Assembly (NCBI GenBank): GCA_036674765.1
Contig: JARVKI010000197.1
Coordinates: 1-24,234 of the forward strand
From: Seiridium cupressi
Taxonomy: Eukaryota > Ascomycota > Sordariomycetes > Amphisphaeriales > Sporocadaceae
DNA: 24,234 bases
Direction: 5' to 3'
A model generated the notes under the pieces. The model did not search any database. It saw only the letters and a list, made by a program, of their open reading frames with translations, and was not told the origin of the DNA. Every line of letters starts with the position of its first letter. The first letter of the stretch is position 1. This document shows, piece after piece, positions 1-12,216 of this stretch. A program made the position numbers and the translations under genes.

Positions 1-1138
<1,138 letters not shown>

Positions 1139-1879
1139 TTTGATGGATGTGGGTGGGGGTTGAGAGTTATAGAGTCGAAAAGGCGACTGTAGATGATGCT
1201 CGAGGGCGGAGAGAGAGAGCTGGTTGCTTGAGAACTGCGTTGGGAATTGATGAGTGATGGATGAATGGGAGTTGATGTTGGTAGTGGGGGATGGGAGCTT
1301 ATGTACTAGTCGCGTCAAGCTGCGGCAAGATCACTGATTTGGGGCATGCTGAGGGGCTAACCCCGATCGGGCCAGCTTTTCTGGTCTCGCGCGACGAGGC
1401 CGGAGCGCAAGTGCCACTTCGGCTGCCAAAATGCGCATGCGCCTGGGGTGCCATCAACCAAAACAAAGAAAATCGACAATCAGGCGCATCCCCCCACCGA
1501 ACTCAACGCCCTGCATCCACCCTTCGCTGCCTGCACCACCTGTGAGCCTGCGGCGGCACGGCGGGTACGTACCCCCCCGTGTGGAATGCGCTCGCCAATC
1601 AAATATTTTACTTGCCCTAGCGGCTGCCTTGTCCTGGCCCTGATGCGATTTATTTTGATTTGAATATTAGACCCGCCGCCCATTTCTGCCTCTGACTCCC
1701 GATTCTGGTTTTCTGATTTTTCCTCCCTCACTGGTTTTTCTTTGCTGCCAAATCACTCGACGCGTCCCTAGGAGTCGCTTGGTTTCGCCAGCCCCCTCGC
1801 CCAGCCGCGATTGATTTTCCCTTCCAAGTCCACCATACCTCGTCTGATTCAGATCACAACCCACGCCCACTCAATTATT

Positions 1880-2290
1880 TTGTCAGGTCTTCTTGTACAT
1901 GGGACGATTTTTTGATTTTTTGTTGAGGCATTTTGGGCTCTCGATCTTTTGATATTGGATCATTTTTTGGTCTGGATTTTGGGCTTGTTTTGATTCGGTT
2001 TGAACTGAATTGAGAATCGCCCAAGGCGCGTCTGGTTTTGGGGACTTGAGCTGGGCTGCCTGGTTTTGGCTGGTATCTTCGAGGTTCAGAATCATCCAAG
2101 ATTGATGATGAACCACTGTGGTATGGTAGGAGGACTTGGACTTGTTGGACTAGTATCACTCAATTCTGGTCTACTTTGACCTGGTTTGGAGGTATAATAT
2201 GGTGTTTAGTTGTTTGGTTTTTGGGTTTAGGTCTTCAAGTCAGGTCGACTTGAATCTTTTTGAGTTTTTTTTTTCCCGGGTTGATATAGT
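1880..2290. other. T-rich, strand-asymmetric tract
   Basis: The plus strand is markedly rich in T and G and poor in A and C over about 400 bp, with many runs of four to nine T. The decamer CTGGTTTTGG occurs at 2032-2041 and 2060-2069, with looser variants around it (for example near 2181). This could be a nucleosome-depleted promoter segment or the leader of a non-coding transcript. Nothing in it is recognisable as a gene. Confidence 0.5.
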
Positions 2291-2545
2291 ACTATTTTGA
2301 TGTATATAAACCATAGAATGTCATTTATAGTCGATACACATCCACGAAATGTATTTTATATGGAACAAAAATCACATCCAAGGCTCCAATGTGTCAAATA
2401 TAGTTCAGAGGACCCAGAAACTCGGCACTGGGGGGTCCCAACGGCAATCCGGGGAGGGGAGTCTGGGGGTATCAGAACTTAGATCCTCGGGCCGTCAGCC
2501 ACGGGAAGGCGGAGTTTGGGGATAGCTTCATCTGCATGGCGAATT

Positions 2546-2597
2546 CGGTAATATACATGACTCTATGGAGCCGGTAATATACATGACTCTATGGAGC
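2546..2597. repeat. Perfect tandem duplication of a 26-bp unit
   Basis: The 26-bp unit at 2546-2571, beginning CGGTAATATACATGACTC, is repeated without mismatch at 2572-2597. Two identical abutting copies suggest a recent slippage or replication duplication within the histone intergenic region. No function is implied by the sequence itself. Confidence 0.95.
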
Positions 2598-2668
2598 AGG
2601 GCACGGTGGGCGACACATGGCATCTGACGAATGAGGGTATGGTGCAACGGCAGTGGTGCTGCCTTGCT

Positions 2669-2680
2669 GTCACGCGTGAC
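2669..2680. promoter_or_regulatory. Palindromic Mlu-box (ACGCGT) in histone promoter region
   Basis: GTCACGCGTGAC is a perfect 12-bp palindrome with the MCB core ACGCGT at its centre. In yeasts this core is bound by the G1/S factor MBF (Mbp1/Swi6 or the Cdc10 complex). It lies about 640 bp upstream of the H2B start. Binding here is inferred from the motif only. Confidence 0.4.
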
Positions 2681-3321
2681 CGTGACTCCACGCGCCCCAG
2701 TCCCAAGGCTGGAGGCTCCGCGAGAGCGAGCGAAACCATATCAGAGGAGCCAGAAGGAGAGATGGACCCGGCTGCCAGCCAATCAATCAATTCCGAATCT
2801 TGCTATCTGGGGCGCGAGCCTGGCTGATCTCTGGCCTTCCATCTCCAGTAATTCCACGATTTGCCTGAATTTGTTTTGATGCCAGGCCTCTTTTGGGACG
2901 AGGAGGAAGAACGAGAGCAGAACCGGGGCCGGTGCTGTAACGCGCCTGTGGGGCCCCTCGCAGTCGCAATCGCGGCTTAGCGTATCTGGTGCTGGTGGTT
3001 AGTGAGGGGTGGCTGGCACTGATTCGCACCCTGGCTGCAGCTCTAGCCTGCTTTTTGCTCGCTGGTCTGATTTTTGGGCGTGCCTCAGCAAAAGCGCGCC
3101 GCAAATCGAGGTGTCAAATCAGTAACCACGCTAGTGTTTGCCGCGTCCAGCTACAAAAGGCCCTCACCACCCACCATCCATCGTTCCCATCATCAACTTC
3201 CGCTTCATTCTTCATCACTCAACCCACGCAACAGCATCAACCGCCGCAGCCTTTGGATCCAATCCATCACAGCTCTCGCCCTTTTTTCACACCAAACCCA
3301 ACCGATTCCACATTAATCAAA

Positions 3322-3921
3322 ATGCCTCCCAAGGCCGCTGACAAGAAGCCCGCCTCCAAGGCCCCTGCCACCGCCAGCAAGGCTCCCGAGAAGAAGGATG
3401 CCGGCAAGAAGACGGCTGCCACTGGTGACAAGAAGAAGCGCACCAAGGCTCGCAAGGAGACCTACTCCAGCTACATCTACAAGGGTAAGCCACTTCCAAA
3501 ACCCAACCCGCATTCAGCGCGTCTTATCGCGTCTTGTTTACGCGTCCGACCCCTCCAATACTCATCAATTGCAATATGTGCTGACTCTTGCCTCCCAGTC
3601 CTCAAGCAGGTTCACCCCGACACTGGTATCTCCAACCGTGCCATGTCCATCCTGAACTCTTTCGTCAACGGTTAGTCTCATACCAGCCGCGTGCCTCGGC
3701 GCGTGTTTCCGCTTTGCATTCACATGCTGATGCCTATCACAGATATCTTTGAGCGTGTTGCCACTGAGGCTTCCAAGCTTGCTGCCTACAACAAGAAGTC
3801 CACCATCTCCTCTCGAGAGATCCAGACCTCAGTCCGCCTCATCCTGCCCGGCGAGCTTGCCAAGCACGCCGTGTCGGAGGGTACCAAGGCTGTCACCAAG
3901 TACTCCTCATCCACGAAATAA
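3322..3921 (+). CDS. hH2B: Histone H2B, three exons
   Basis: Core nucleosome histone, partner of H2A. Exons are 3322-3484, 3599-3670 and 3743-3921, giving 137 residues; introns are 114 and 72 bp with donors GTAAGC and GTTAGT and acceptors CAG. The Lys/Ala/Pro-rich tail begins [15 protein letters not shown]. The fold follows with [40 protein letters not shown] and [18 protein letters not shown]. The C-terminal helix contains [25 protein letters not shown], interrupted nowhere; its Lys in the AVTKYSS segment is the conserved ubiquitylation site (yeast Lys123). The open frame continues upstream of 3322 but the tail sequence fixes the start. Intron 1 carries three CGCGTC hexamers in 29 bp. The next gene, SQS1, converges on it from the right. 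Identity is essentially certain. Confidence 0.97.
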
Positions 3922-4806
3922 GTGCTTGGACTGGTGCGCGGGGTCGTGATGTTTTCTCTTTTGGGCATGGGGTCCTTTCTAGCCTGCTTTGGCATCATGA
4001 TGAGGCTTGGCCACTGCATAGGCTTGATGCTACGGATCTCGATTATGGAGTCTCAATAATGCGTTACGGAATGGTTTCTGATTTAAGGGGGCAATTGTCT
4101 CTGCACAACACGGTATGGGGTTCGCGGTTGTACTATACATTTTGCCGATAGGTTCTCGGAAATGACACCTGAACATGAACAAGACACTGCCTTCTTTCGC
4201 TTTCTTTGTGACATGTTCCTCGCTTTACTAGCCTGCGCTTTCAACACCGTTGGGTAGCCGCCTAATTCAAGGTCCATGGCGGTATTCGATCTACTTCGCA
4301 TACTCGTCAGATATATGGTAATCCGAACTAGGTGCTCAACGTTTTTTCGACTTGGTTATTTCGGATTATACTCTAGGAACATGGACCGCGCTTCTCGACA
4401 AGCTCGGGTGGGTGTGGAATGCGCACAACTTCCTCTCAGGTCTGTATATAAACAACAAAACTCAGCCGGCAAGAAAATCCATGTTGTGGGGACATTTGGT
4501 ACCACAACAAAAATTTGGGGGATCACACGAATGGCGGTATAACTTTGTATATTACGCCTTGAGGCAGTGGTATGTTATTGCACAATATGTAGTGGCTAGC
4601 GGTTTGGGTTGTAGAAATTGTTCAATGGCGGCAAATTCTGCTTTCGTCCCCAATGGACCGATCGCAGGACACGTGATTCTAGTGATTTGATTCTAGTGAT
4701 TGCAAGCAAGTGGCTCCAGTTAGACGTATAGAGCCCCAAATCATAGCGTTGCGACCAAGGCGGTGTCAAATCGACAGCGTGCCTACCTCTTGCCCATCTC
4801 GATGCC
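3922..4806. other. Convergent intergenic region between H2B and SQS1
   Basis: The 885 bp should hold the 3' untranslated regions of both convergent genes. Open frames at 4276-4542 and 4352-4690 (plus) overlap in different frames and show no domain, so I do not call them. A perfect 14-bp tandem duplication sits at 4674-4701. Nothing else is recognisable. Confidence 0.5.
4674..4701. repeat. Perfect tandem duplication of a 14-bp unit
   Basis: TGATTCTAGTGATT at 4674-4687 is repeated exactly at 4688-4701. It lies about 105 bp beyond the SQS1 stop codon, probably in or just past that gene's 3' untranslated region. Confidence 0.95.
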
Positions 4807-7069
4807 CTAGGCGTCACCAAGACCGAGCCTGCTCTTCTTCATGACATGTGCAATTGGTACCATGATACCCTTGTTATCCAAAGTTCCAAGGGCCATGCCC
4901 TTGGACCAACCCATCTTCTCCAGTAGCACTCTGCCCTTGTTCTCCGACGTTAACTCACGGGCATGCTGGCCTACGACTTCGCCCTCGCGGTAGCTCACTG
5001 CGTTGTCCTTGCGCTTTAAGTTGCTAGTATCTTTGCGTAAGCCGGCCCTGTGTGCTTTTGCCACCTCTGTGTCCACGTCGACACGTGTGAAGTATGGGCG
5101 GCGAATGATCTTATCGACGATCCTCTCGAACATTTGCTCTTCATAAGCGAGTGTGCGACCGGTGCGGAAGAGGACTGGATGCCGGTTGTCTCCTGAGCCC
5201 GATGACTGTGATTTGATCTTGAGATGACTTGCAACAGTGTGGAGACATTTTCTTGCGTGCTTGTCAAGTGGTGGGAATATGAGCCTGGAGGGATGGTTAG
5301 TGAATGCGGTCCGACAAGCGGGTGCTGAAACTGGTTGAAACTTACTGCTCGTCGTCTCCGGTTACGAACTGCTCCAATTCGAAAACAAGCTCGTCTTTGC
5401 TCATGCCCACCTGATACTTGACACGCAGGTCGTCCGGATTTACGTTCTTGCCCAGCAGTCCTTGAGCACGCAGAGCTTCCCTTTGCCTCTTCTTCTCGGC
5501 TTTTTTAAGACGGTCTTTCTGGAAGGTGATGTTCATTGCCTCCTCGAGCTCAGAGTCTGAATGCACTGGTGGCCTAGACTTGCGCTGGGCGGCCTGCTCG
5601 AAGTTGTTCAACGCAGCTCGGTGCCAGTCCATGAGATCCAGTTCATCGAAAGCATCGGCCATTGCTGTTGCACTGGGAAACTGGCCCTTCTTCTGAACGA
5701 TCTTGGCTTGCTTCGTAGAGCCCTTCTTCTTACGGCGGGGTGTTGTCTTCGGAGCTATTTGCCATTCACCTTGATCGTCGTCATCTGCGTCATCATAGAG
5801 TACAATGTCGTCACCTCCAAGGCCGAGTTCTTCTTGTTTTGCCAGCAATCTCGCCATGCGCTCGTCTTCCTGCTCCACTCTCCGACGTTGAGCATCAGAG
5901 GGCTCGGCGAATTCGGCGGCCAGATCGTCGTCCGACTCATCCCCGTCCTCGTCGCTCTCGTCTCCCGTGACGGGTTCGGGAATAGCGTCACTATCACTAC
6001 CGCCAAGGTCCCTGAGTAGATGAAAGGCATGCGATCCCAGGCCTGGGTGAGAATCAACTTCCTCCTTCTCCCCATCCTCATCCTCATCCTCATCTTCGTC
6101 ATCGTCCATGTTCGCAAGATAATCTGCGACTAGTGCAGCCTCTTCGTCCGAATGAGTCGCATCCAAAAGAGTATCAAACGGTGAAGGATCGGCGATTTTG
6201 GATGTCACGTTCTTGGCAGGTAAGCTCTCCATGATAGACATTTGCTCCGTCTCTTGCTGTGTAGATTGGTGGACGAGCGTGGATTGATCAATTGCAGTGG
6301 TCTGCTCAATAGTCTTTTCCACCACTTTGATCTCAACGTCCATCTCATGCAGCTGAATGGAGTCATCCGTCTGCTTTGGCTTCGGAGAGGCGCGTTTTGA
6401 CTCTGCTGCCGACCGAAGCGCATGGTCGCGACCCTTGAACAAGATGACCTCTGCACTCGAGTCAGAGTCGTGCTCCGAGTCGTCCCGAGGCAATATAGGT
6501 AGGCTGTCCAGCTTCTCCGGTCGCAAAGACTTGTCTCCAGTAGTGTCCACGATGAACAGTTGCGGGGGCGAGGACACATTTGACTTGTTCTCCGAAGACA
6601 CAGGAACTTTGTCTGCCGGAGTGGCCGCTTGACGACCAGTGCCACCGGCCTCAGTGTGAGCAGCAGGCAGGATGTGTTTCTCGACCTTTGGTGCCGCTTT
6701 CTTGACTACCTGGGTGGCCTCTTCCTGTGGGATGTTGAGTTCCTTCATAGGGTCCATAAGCCCAGCGCTGACAAAAATGACGGGCTTGTGCCTCAGCTTT
6801 GCGTCCTGGCCAAAAAAGCTGCGTGGCCGCTTGGAAGTATTCCTGGCCTCATCAGCGAGGGTATGACCTGGTGACGAAATTCAGCAATGGAGTTGTTTCT
6901 TGTGGACGAAAAGCATACCACGAGATCCTGCGGCCGGCCCTGCAAATGGCGCTGAAGGGTTATATGGACTGGCGAACGGGTTCAATCTGGAGCTCTGGGG
7001 ATTCCCCTTAGGACGGCCAGATGAAGGGCCGCCTTGGCGTTTCCCCTTTGGAGTGTTCCTACGTCCCAT
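4807..7069 (-). CDS. sqs1: SQS1-type protein with R3H and G-patch domains
   Basis: Orthologue of yeast Sqs1/Pfa1, a nucleic-acid-binding G-patch cofactor that stimulates the DEAH helicase Prp43 in ribosome biogenesis and spliceosome turnover. Minus-strand exons are 7069-6919, 6867-5346 and 5284-4807 (716 residues), with introns of 51 and 61 bp. The basic Gly/Pro-rich N-terminus (MGRRNTPKGKRQ) leads into the family segment TLADEARNT and the block KLRHKPVIFVSAG at about residues 74-86. A long acidic, Ser-rich linker includes a run of about 16 Asp/Glu-dominated residues encoded near 6068-6115. The R3H motif is R569-x3-H573. The C-terminal G-patch at about 670-714 reads LLEKMGWSKGMALG then LGLG. 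Splicing joins the conserved blocks without a break, which supports the model. It is convergent with H2B and divergent from ATG4. Family assignment is strong; the Prp43 role is by homology. Confidence 0.9.
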
Positions 7070-8296
7070 CGTGTCTTCTCAGGCGCCGTACTCTGGTGAT
7101 ATCCGCAGCAGTCTGGGAGATGAGGAATTTGAATTGCAGTTGCTCCTTCACCGACGGGGAGAGCTGGAAAAAGGATGCTATCAACGAAACACTAGCTTGG
7201 AGTCGGCCGGCGAGTTGACAGATATCTGAACTGTGAAGTATTTTGAGATCTTAGAACTGTAGTTCTGAAAGGCTGGAGTGGAGCGAGTAATAGTTTAGTC
7301 TAGCAAAAGTTGAGTTGGGTGGCAAGCGTCTCGTCTCTAATGGGCAGGCTTAACAGGGAGGATGAATAATTCGAAATTGTGCAGAATTTCACCGCCCGAG
7401 AGACTTCCGATTGTCTTTGTCTCTCATGGACCATAGATTATCCAGAAGAGTTCATTCAACTGCTCCCAGCAATAGCCTTTCACCACAGATATGCAAGAGT
7501 TCATGGGAAGCCAGGCCGGTGGCCATAATGATACGCACAGTGAGTCGTTGTTCCACAGCTTTATCGATATGCACCAACCTTAGAGCCCTCGACAACTGGA
7601 TGGAGGGGCAGAGGCCCACTGATGACAGCCTCTAGCCGAGCTAGTCGAGCGCTACTGGAATGCATGCCGGGCGAATCCTCCGCGATAACAGGGTGCTGGT
7701 CACCTACCCCTAGCTATGTGTGGCCTTATCTGCCAGCCGAAAGGGCAGATGAACAGCAGTCAGTCTTATGGCTTTCCAAGGTCCGGCTTCACGGCATTAT
7801 ATCCTCCTGTTTCCACAGATTTACTATTTCATTACAGTTGCTTTGGAGTAAGGTATCATCTACACCAAACTTCTTGGTCTTGCCATAGCTCGCTGGAGTT
7901 GGTGCATTCGTCAGTCTCCAGGTCAGCGTGGACCGGCGTCTAGGGAGAAACGTCACAAGGCATCAGCTGCCAGCCCCGGCCAGATGACTGGACTCGACTG
8001 ACTGATCATCTACAGCAACACCCTCATCATCCCCAATCTCAGCATTACTATCCCAATCATTATCGTGTGCCGTCCTGCCTATTCTCTCGAGCTCGTCGAT
8101 AGACACCGCTCTTGCCTCATCCGTCTGTTGCCTTGTTGAGCCGCCCATCTCGAGCTCAAGAGAACTCCCCGTCTACCGTCGGCTTGCCCTGGCCTACACC
8201 GGCCTCCCGCTGGTGTGCATCCCATCCATAGCCATCCCGAACTACTCGACCCACGAAAGTCCGAGTGCGCCCCCGCAGCACTGTACATCCTTCAGA
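7070..8296. promoter_or_regulatory. Divergent SQS1/ATG4 intergenic region
   Basis: This 1.23 kb contains both promoters. The last ~300 bp before ATG4 are rich in C and T, typical of a fungal 5' leader. Open frames such as 7411-7635 (+) and 7963-8148 (-) have no recognisable domain; the latter is acidic but lies antisense to the presumed ATG4 leader. I found no tRNA, repeat or specific operator. Confidence 0.5.
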
Positions 8297-9781
8297 ATGG
8301 ACTCAACTCTGGACGTAGGCCGGCGGATCGTGCAGATGTTCTGGGATCCCGAGCCGACCAACGACATCGTCAAAGACCAGCCCGTGTGGTGTCTAGGCAC
8401 CTCTTACAGACTCAACAACAGTCCTGCCTCCAAGTCCTCCGAAACCACCTCGCATCCGGCCGCCGACGAGACACAACCCGCCGTCAAGTCTCCAGTGCAG
8501 GCGCCCACCAAACTTCCCGAGACACCACCCGAGTCGATATCTAGCAGCTTCGACTCGTCGCTAGCCTACGAGGACGCACCCAAGGACGGAGGCTGGCCGC
8601 CCGCCTTCCTGGACGACTTCGAATCGCGGATGTGGATGACATACAGGTCCGAGTTCGAGCCCATAGCCAAGTCGCACGATCCAAAGGCCCTAGCCGCCCT
8701 GTCCTTCTCCATGAGGATCAAGACGCAACTCTCGGATCAGGCTGGGTTTCCCTCGGATAGTGGGTGGGGATGCATGATACGATCCGGCCAGAGCCTGTTG
8801 GCGAACGCCATGGTCATGGAGAGGCTGGGAAGAGGTATGTACGCCCCATCTAGGCATGATCGGTACTATACTCATGACGTCTTGCAGACTGGCGCAGAAA
8901 GACGGGAGATGGGCAAGAAAAGAATCTACTTTCTCTATTTGCAGATGACCCGAGAGCTCCCTATTCGATCCACAACTTTGTAAACCACGGTGCAGTAGCA
9001 TGTGGAAAGTACCCCGGCGAATGGTTCGGGCCATCAGCTACAGCTAGATGCATACAGTATGCAAAGTCGATGGTGTTTCATCTCTGGAATGGCAAGCTGA
9101 TCATCTGATGTCAGGGCTTTGACGAATACCAACGAACCGAACCTGAGGGTTTATTCGACGGGCGACGGGCCTGACGTCTACGAGGACAACTTCATGAAGA
9201 TTGCCAAACCGGACGGGAAGACATTCCATCCCACAGTCATTCTCGTCAGCACAAGGCTAGGTATTGACAAGATCACACCAGTGTATTGGGAAGCGCTTAT
9301 TGCGTCATTACAGATGCCGCAATCTCTTGGTATTGCAGGGTGGGTCCCCTTACAGGTACTGTCCAAGTATTACTCTAACACATAGTCCAGTGGCCGGCCT
9401 TCGTCTTCGCATTACTTTATCGGTGTTCAAGGGCTGCATTTCTTCTATCTGGATCCCCACTACACTCGCCCTGCACTCCCATACCACGAAAAGCCGGATG
9501 ATTATACCCAGGAGGAGGTCGACACCTGCCACACCCGCAAGCTTCGTCGTCTCCATATCAAAGAGATGGACCCGAGCATGCTCATTGGCTTCCTGATACG
9601 TAGCGATGAGGATTGGGTTGATTGGAGACGAAGCGTGAAGCATGTCCAGGGCAAGTCCGTGATTCATGTCTCGGACCACGATCCTGTTGCCCAATGTGAG
9701 GCTCAAGGAAGCAGTTTTATGGATCAGGTCGAGGCGATGAGTGATGATGAAAACGATGGCGACACCGTCCTCAATGAGTAA
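8297..9781 (+). CDS. atg4: Cysteine protease ATG4 (autophagy)
   Basis: Peptidase C54 that cleaves the C-terminus of Atg8 to expose its glycine and later releases Atg8 from phosphatidylethanolamine; acts in the cytosol. Exons are 8297-8834, 8888-9056, 9115-9339 and 9391-9781 (440 residues), with introns of 53, 58 and 51 bp. The third intron uses a GTGGGT donor. The N-terminus contains RRIVQMFWDPEPTND and VWCLGTSY, typical of fungal ATG4. The catalytic Cys is C159 in GWGCMIRSGQS, and the Asp/His pair is D332-P-H334 in YLDPHYTRPALPYH. Other family blocks are GEWFGPSATARC, GIAGGRPSSSHYFIG and MDPSMLIGFLI. The tail is acidic. All catalytic residues are present, so the enzyme should be active. The start at 8297 is chosen because the family N-terminus begins there, although the frame is open upstream. 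Convergent with JJJ1. Confidence 0.95.
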
Positions 9782-10184
9782 CTTCTATCTCCCCCTTGCA
9801 GCATTGAGATTTGAAGGGAGTACCGTGATTTAATGGGGCATTGGCGTTCTGGTTGACAAGAGGAACGCATAGGGAACCTGTAGATATCATAACGAATAGC
9901 GGCTGAATCATGAGCCCGCACGCTTACAACAATCATTGATACCACGTATGACTAATACCGTCAGGGCTGTGGGCAGGGCAAGCAAGCTTGGCCCAAATGG
10001 TTTTCCCAGCTGCTGACAATGTCGATAAACTGTACGGCCGCTCAGGTGACTGTCAGGTAGAATATAGTTGCGAGGGGACCGCATGAAGCCGCACGTTGAC
10101 TTTTTGGTCTGTTCGCCCCTTGATCGGCTCATACCAGCATTGGCTATAGTCGTTTCATAACCGATGGCCTTACCTAAAGCTCGC
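9782..10184. other. Convergent intergenic region between ATG4 and JJJ1
   Basis: 403 bp separate the two stop codons and should contain both 3' untranslated regions. The short minus-strand frame at 9908-10132 shows no domain and is not called. Nothing else is recognisable. Confidence 0.5.
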
Positions 10185-11854
10185 TCATCGTTTCTTTTTA
10201 CCGGACTTTGTGGCCTTGCCCGCCGGCTTTACACTGCCGACGGGAGCAGCATGCCCAGTTGACTTGAGATGGCTGAAAAGTTTCGTCTTGGAGTCGAAAT
10301 TCTCGTTACAGACGGCGCACTTTTGGGAAGCGCCCTGCTGCTCGAGCTCGGCTTGTTTTGCTGCCCTCCTGTCCCGCTTGGCTTTGGCTTTGCCGACCTT
10401 CTTGGCCGACGCCGCCTCGTTGAGAGACAGGTCCTCAGCCTCGCCGGCAATTGAATCTATATCGTCCACCACCTCTACTTTGAGAGGGTTCGACGATAGT
10501 CGCTCTTCAACAGCGGACCTCGGCGCATATTCGTCATCATCGCTTTCCCCTTCAGAAGAGGCGCTCGGGGCGTTCGGATCCAGTGTTTCCGCCCCCTCGG
10601 TCTCTGTCTTTGACCGTGTTGCGGGGACGGAGTCTTCATCCAGGGGTTCTGCTTCCAGTTCATCGTCCTCTGACAGGGCTGCTGCTGGGGATGCTGATGC
10701 AGATTCTCCATCCAGATCCAACCCCGCATTCTCTTTTTTCATCTGTCTCTTGAGTTGCTGAACCGCCCTCACATGCTTCTTGCTCTTCTCATGCGCCTCA
10801 TACTGCTTTTCCGTCTTGAATGTTTTGTTGCAAACAACACATTCGAGCACCTCGACCTCGGACTCGTCTTCGGTCTCCGAGAATTCGCCCTCTAGTCCAT
10901 GGTCGTCACCTCGGGATTGGGCCCAGTCTGGAACAACATACTCCTCCATCGCCTTCTGGTTGGCAGCTCGTGCCCTTGCGGCCTGCTGTTGCGCGGAATC
11001 CCGCAATATCTTCTGCCTCTCTGCCTCGGATTGCGTATTCGGCACATAACGAGGATCTCGTTTCCTCACAAAGGCGACGAGAGAGCGGACGGCGTCGTTG
11101 AACTCGCGCTTTGCCTCTTCCCGGATCTGCTTGTTTTCCTTTTCCATAAGTCGCCGGACTCTTCGGTCGGGGGCATCAGATAACCGCCACTTGTCCTCCC
11201 ACGCAAAACTTTTCCTTGTACCAAAGTTTGACCAGACACTGTAAAAGGATTTTGCGACACTGTCGTAGTCGTCCCTGGCCGATCCAAAGGACGGATAGTC
11301 CACTATCGGTTGATCATCCCACTCGCAAGCAGCGATCTCTTGTTGAGCCAGGGAGTCGAACGTCTCCTGCAGTATACCGAAGAAGCCGGTCGGGGCATCG
11401 GTGAAGGGAACCGTCGAGTTGAAACGACCTATCAAGGTGAAGAGCTCACTGGAAGTCGTCATACGAACATTGTAATACTCGGCGGTGCCCTCGGTCTCGT
11501 TCGGGTCGTCACCGCGCAGGATGGCGTCGCGATGGGAGTCGTACCATGCTCGTTCTTGGGCATCCGAGAGCACCTCGTAGGCGGCTTGCACCTCAGCGAA
11601 TTTCCTCGTCGCATTCTCGGTATCTCCATAGTTTCGGTCTGGATGCAGTTCCAGTGCTTTCCTCCTGTATGCCTTCTTGATCCTGCGAGCCGGTGTTAGC
11701 GCCCGTTGCCGTGAAGTGTGGCCAATCTTGTATGGTAGCCTTACTCATCGTCAGTAGCCTGTCGGTCGACACCAAGAAGATCGTAGTAGTCGGCCTTTTT
11801 GGGGGCATCGCTCTGGGTGGTCGAGCCCCTGTTCGAGGACTGCTCATTGCCCAT
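10185..11854 (-). CDS. jjj1: JJJ1-type J-domain protein with two C2H2 zinc fingers
   Basis: Orthologue of yeast Jjj1, the cytosolic J-protein that stimulates Ssa Hsp70 on pre-60S particles to release the Arx1 export factor. Minus-strand exons are 11854-11745 and 11682-10185 (535 residues), separated by a 62-bp intron. The J domain starts near residue 22 ([17 protein letters not shown]) and contains the essential HPD at 50-52, then [15 protein letters not shown]. The middle has the JJJ1 family segment around [17 protein letters not shown] first C2H2 finger has C318, C321, H334 and H340; a second near the C-terminus has C492, C495, H508 and H514. Between them lies a long Ser/acidic stretch, and the end is Lys-rich. 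The start follows from the J domain and a good AAATGG context. Slightly shorter than the yeast protein (590). Convergent with ATG4, divergent from the SPX-RING gene. Confidence 0.94.
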
Positions 11855-12208
11855 TTCGCCCAGCCGTGTAGCGATAGTTTTGTCTAATTAGTATTGATTT
11901 TCCAGAGCCCGCCTGTTGCCGAAGAGTATAATGAGCGTTTGTTGGAAAGCCCAGGAGCTCTAGGCATCCACATGCCAAATCTAGTGGCCGCCGCTCGTTC
12001 TGTTCTATGAAAGAAAGCAGTCTGACTCATCAGTGATTGGAACTGAGATACTATGATTCATCCATTAGACGGGCACCAAAGTTCAGAACCCCGCGGCGCC
12101 CCTGGGCACTGATGGCGGGGTCAATTTTTTGGTTAAGTGACAGGGTCTCCAGGATTGCCAATGGGGGTCCGGTCCGGCCCTACGACGCCGTTCAATCACT
12201 GCGCTTGA

Positions 12209-12216
12209 CACGTGGG
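12209..12216. promoter_or_regulatory. CACGTGGG E-box, candidate PHO4/NUC-1-type site
   Basis: CACGTGGG equals the high-affinity core recognised by yeast Pho4, the bHLH phosphate regulator whose Neurospora counterpart is NUC-1. It lies about 355 bp from the JJJ1 start and 1.58 kb from the SPX-RING start. Given the distance, a link to the SPX gene is speculative, and other bHLH factors bind similar sites. Confidence 0.25.

Larger units (their letters stand above)
1139..3321. promoter_or_regulatory. Divergent H2A/H2B intergenic region
   Basis: The 2.18 kb between the two histone start codons contains both promoters and leaders. It carries CCAAT boxes at 1595-1599 and 2779-2783, and CGCGTC hexamers at 1311, 1761, 2027 and 3142. 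A perfect 12-bp palindrome at 2669-2680 has ACGCGT at its centre (2672-2677). A pyrimidine-rich stretch directly before H2B is probably its 5' leader. A T-rich tract fills about 1880-2290. No convincing protein-coding gene is visible; the open frames on the minus strand at 1875-2159 follow from the T-rich composition. A non-coding transcript cannot be excluded. Confidence 0.6.

Noticed and set aside
1875..2159. Minus-strand open frame of 94 codons (and an overlapping 77-codon frame) in the histone intergenic region
   Set aside because: Two frames are open in the same place because the strand is A-rich and stop-poor in this tract; the peptides are low complexity with no domain.
2989..3321. N-terminal extension of the H2B frame upstream of 3322
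   Set aside because: The frame is open by chance through the leader; the conserved H2B tail starts at 3322.
5561..6019. Plus-strand 152-codon frame inside SQS1
   Set aside because: Antisense shadow of the SQS1 second exon.
7963..8148. Acidic 61-codon minus-strand frame upstream of ATG4
   Set aside because: It has no domain or neighbouring exon, and it is antisense to a C/T-rich stretch that fits the ATG4 leader.
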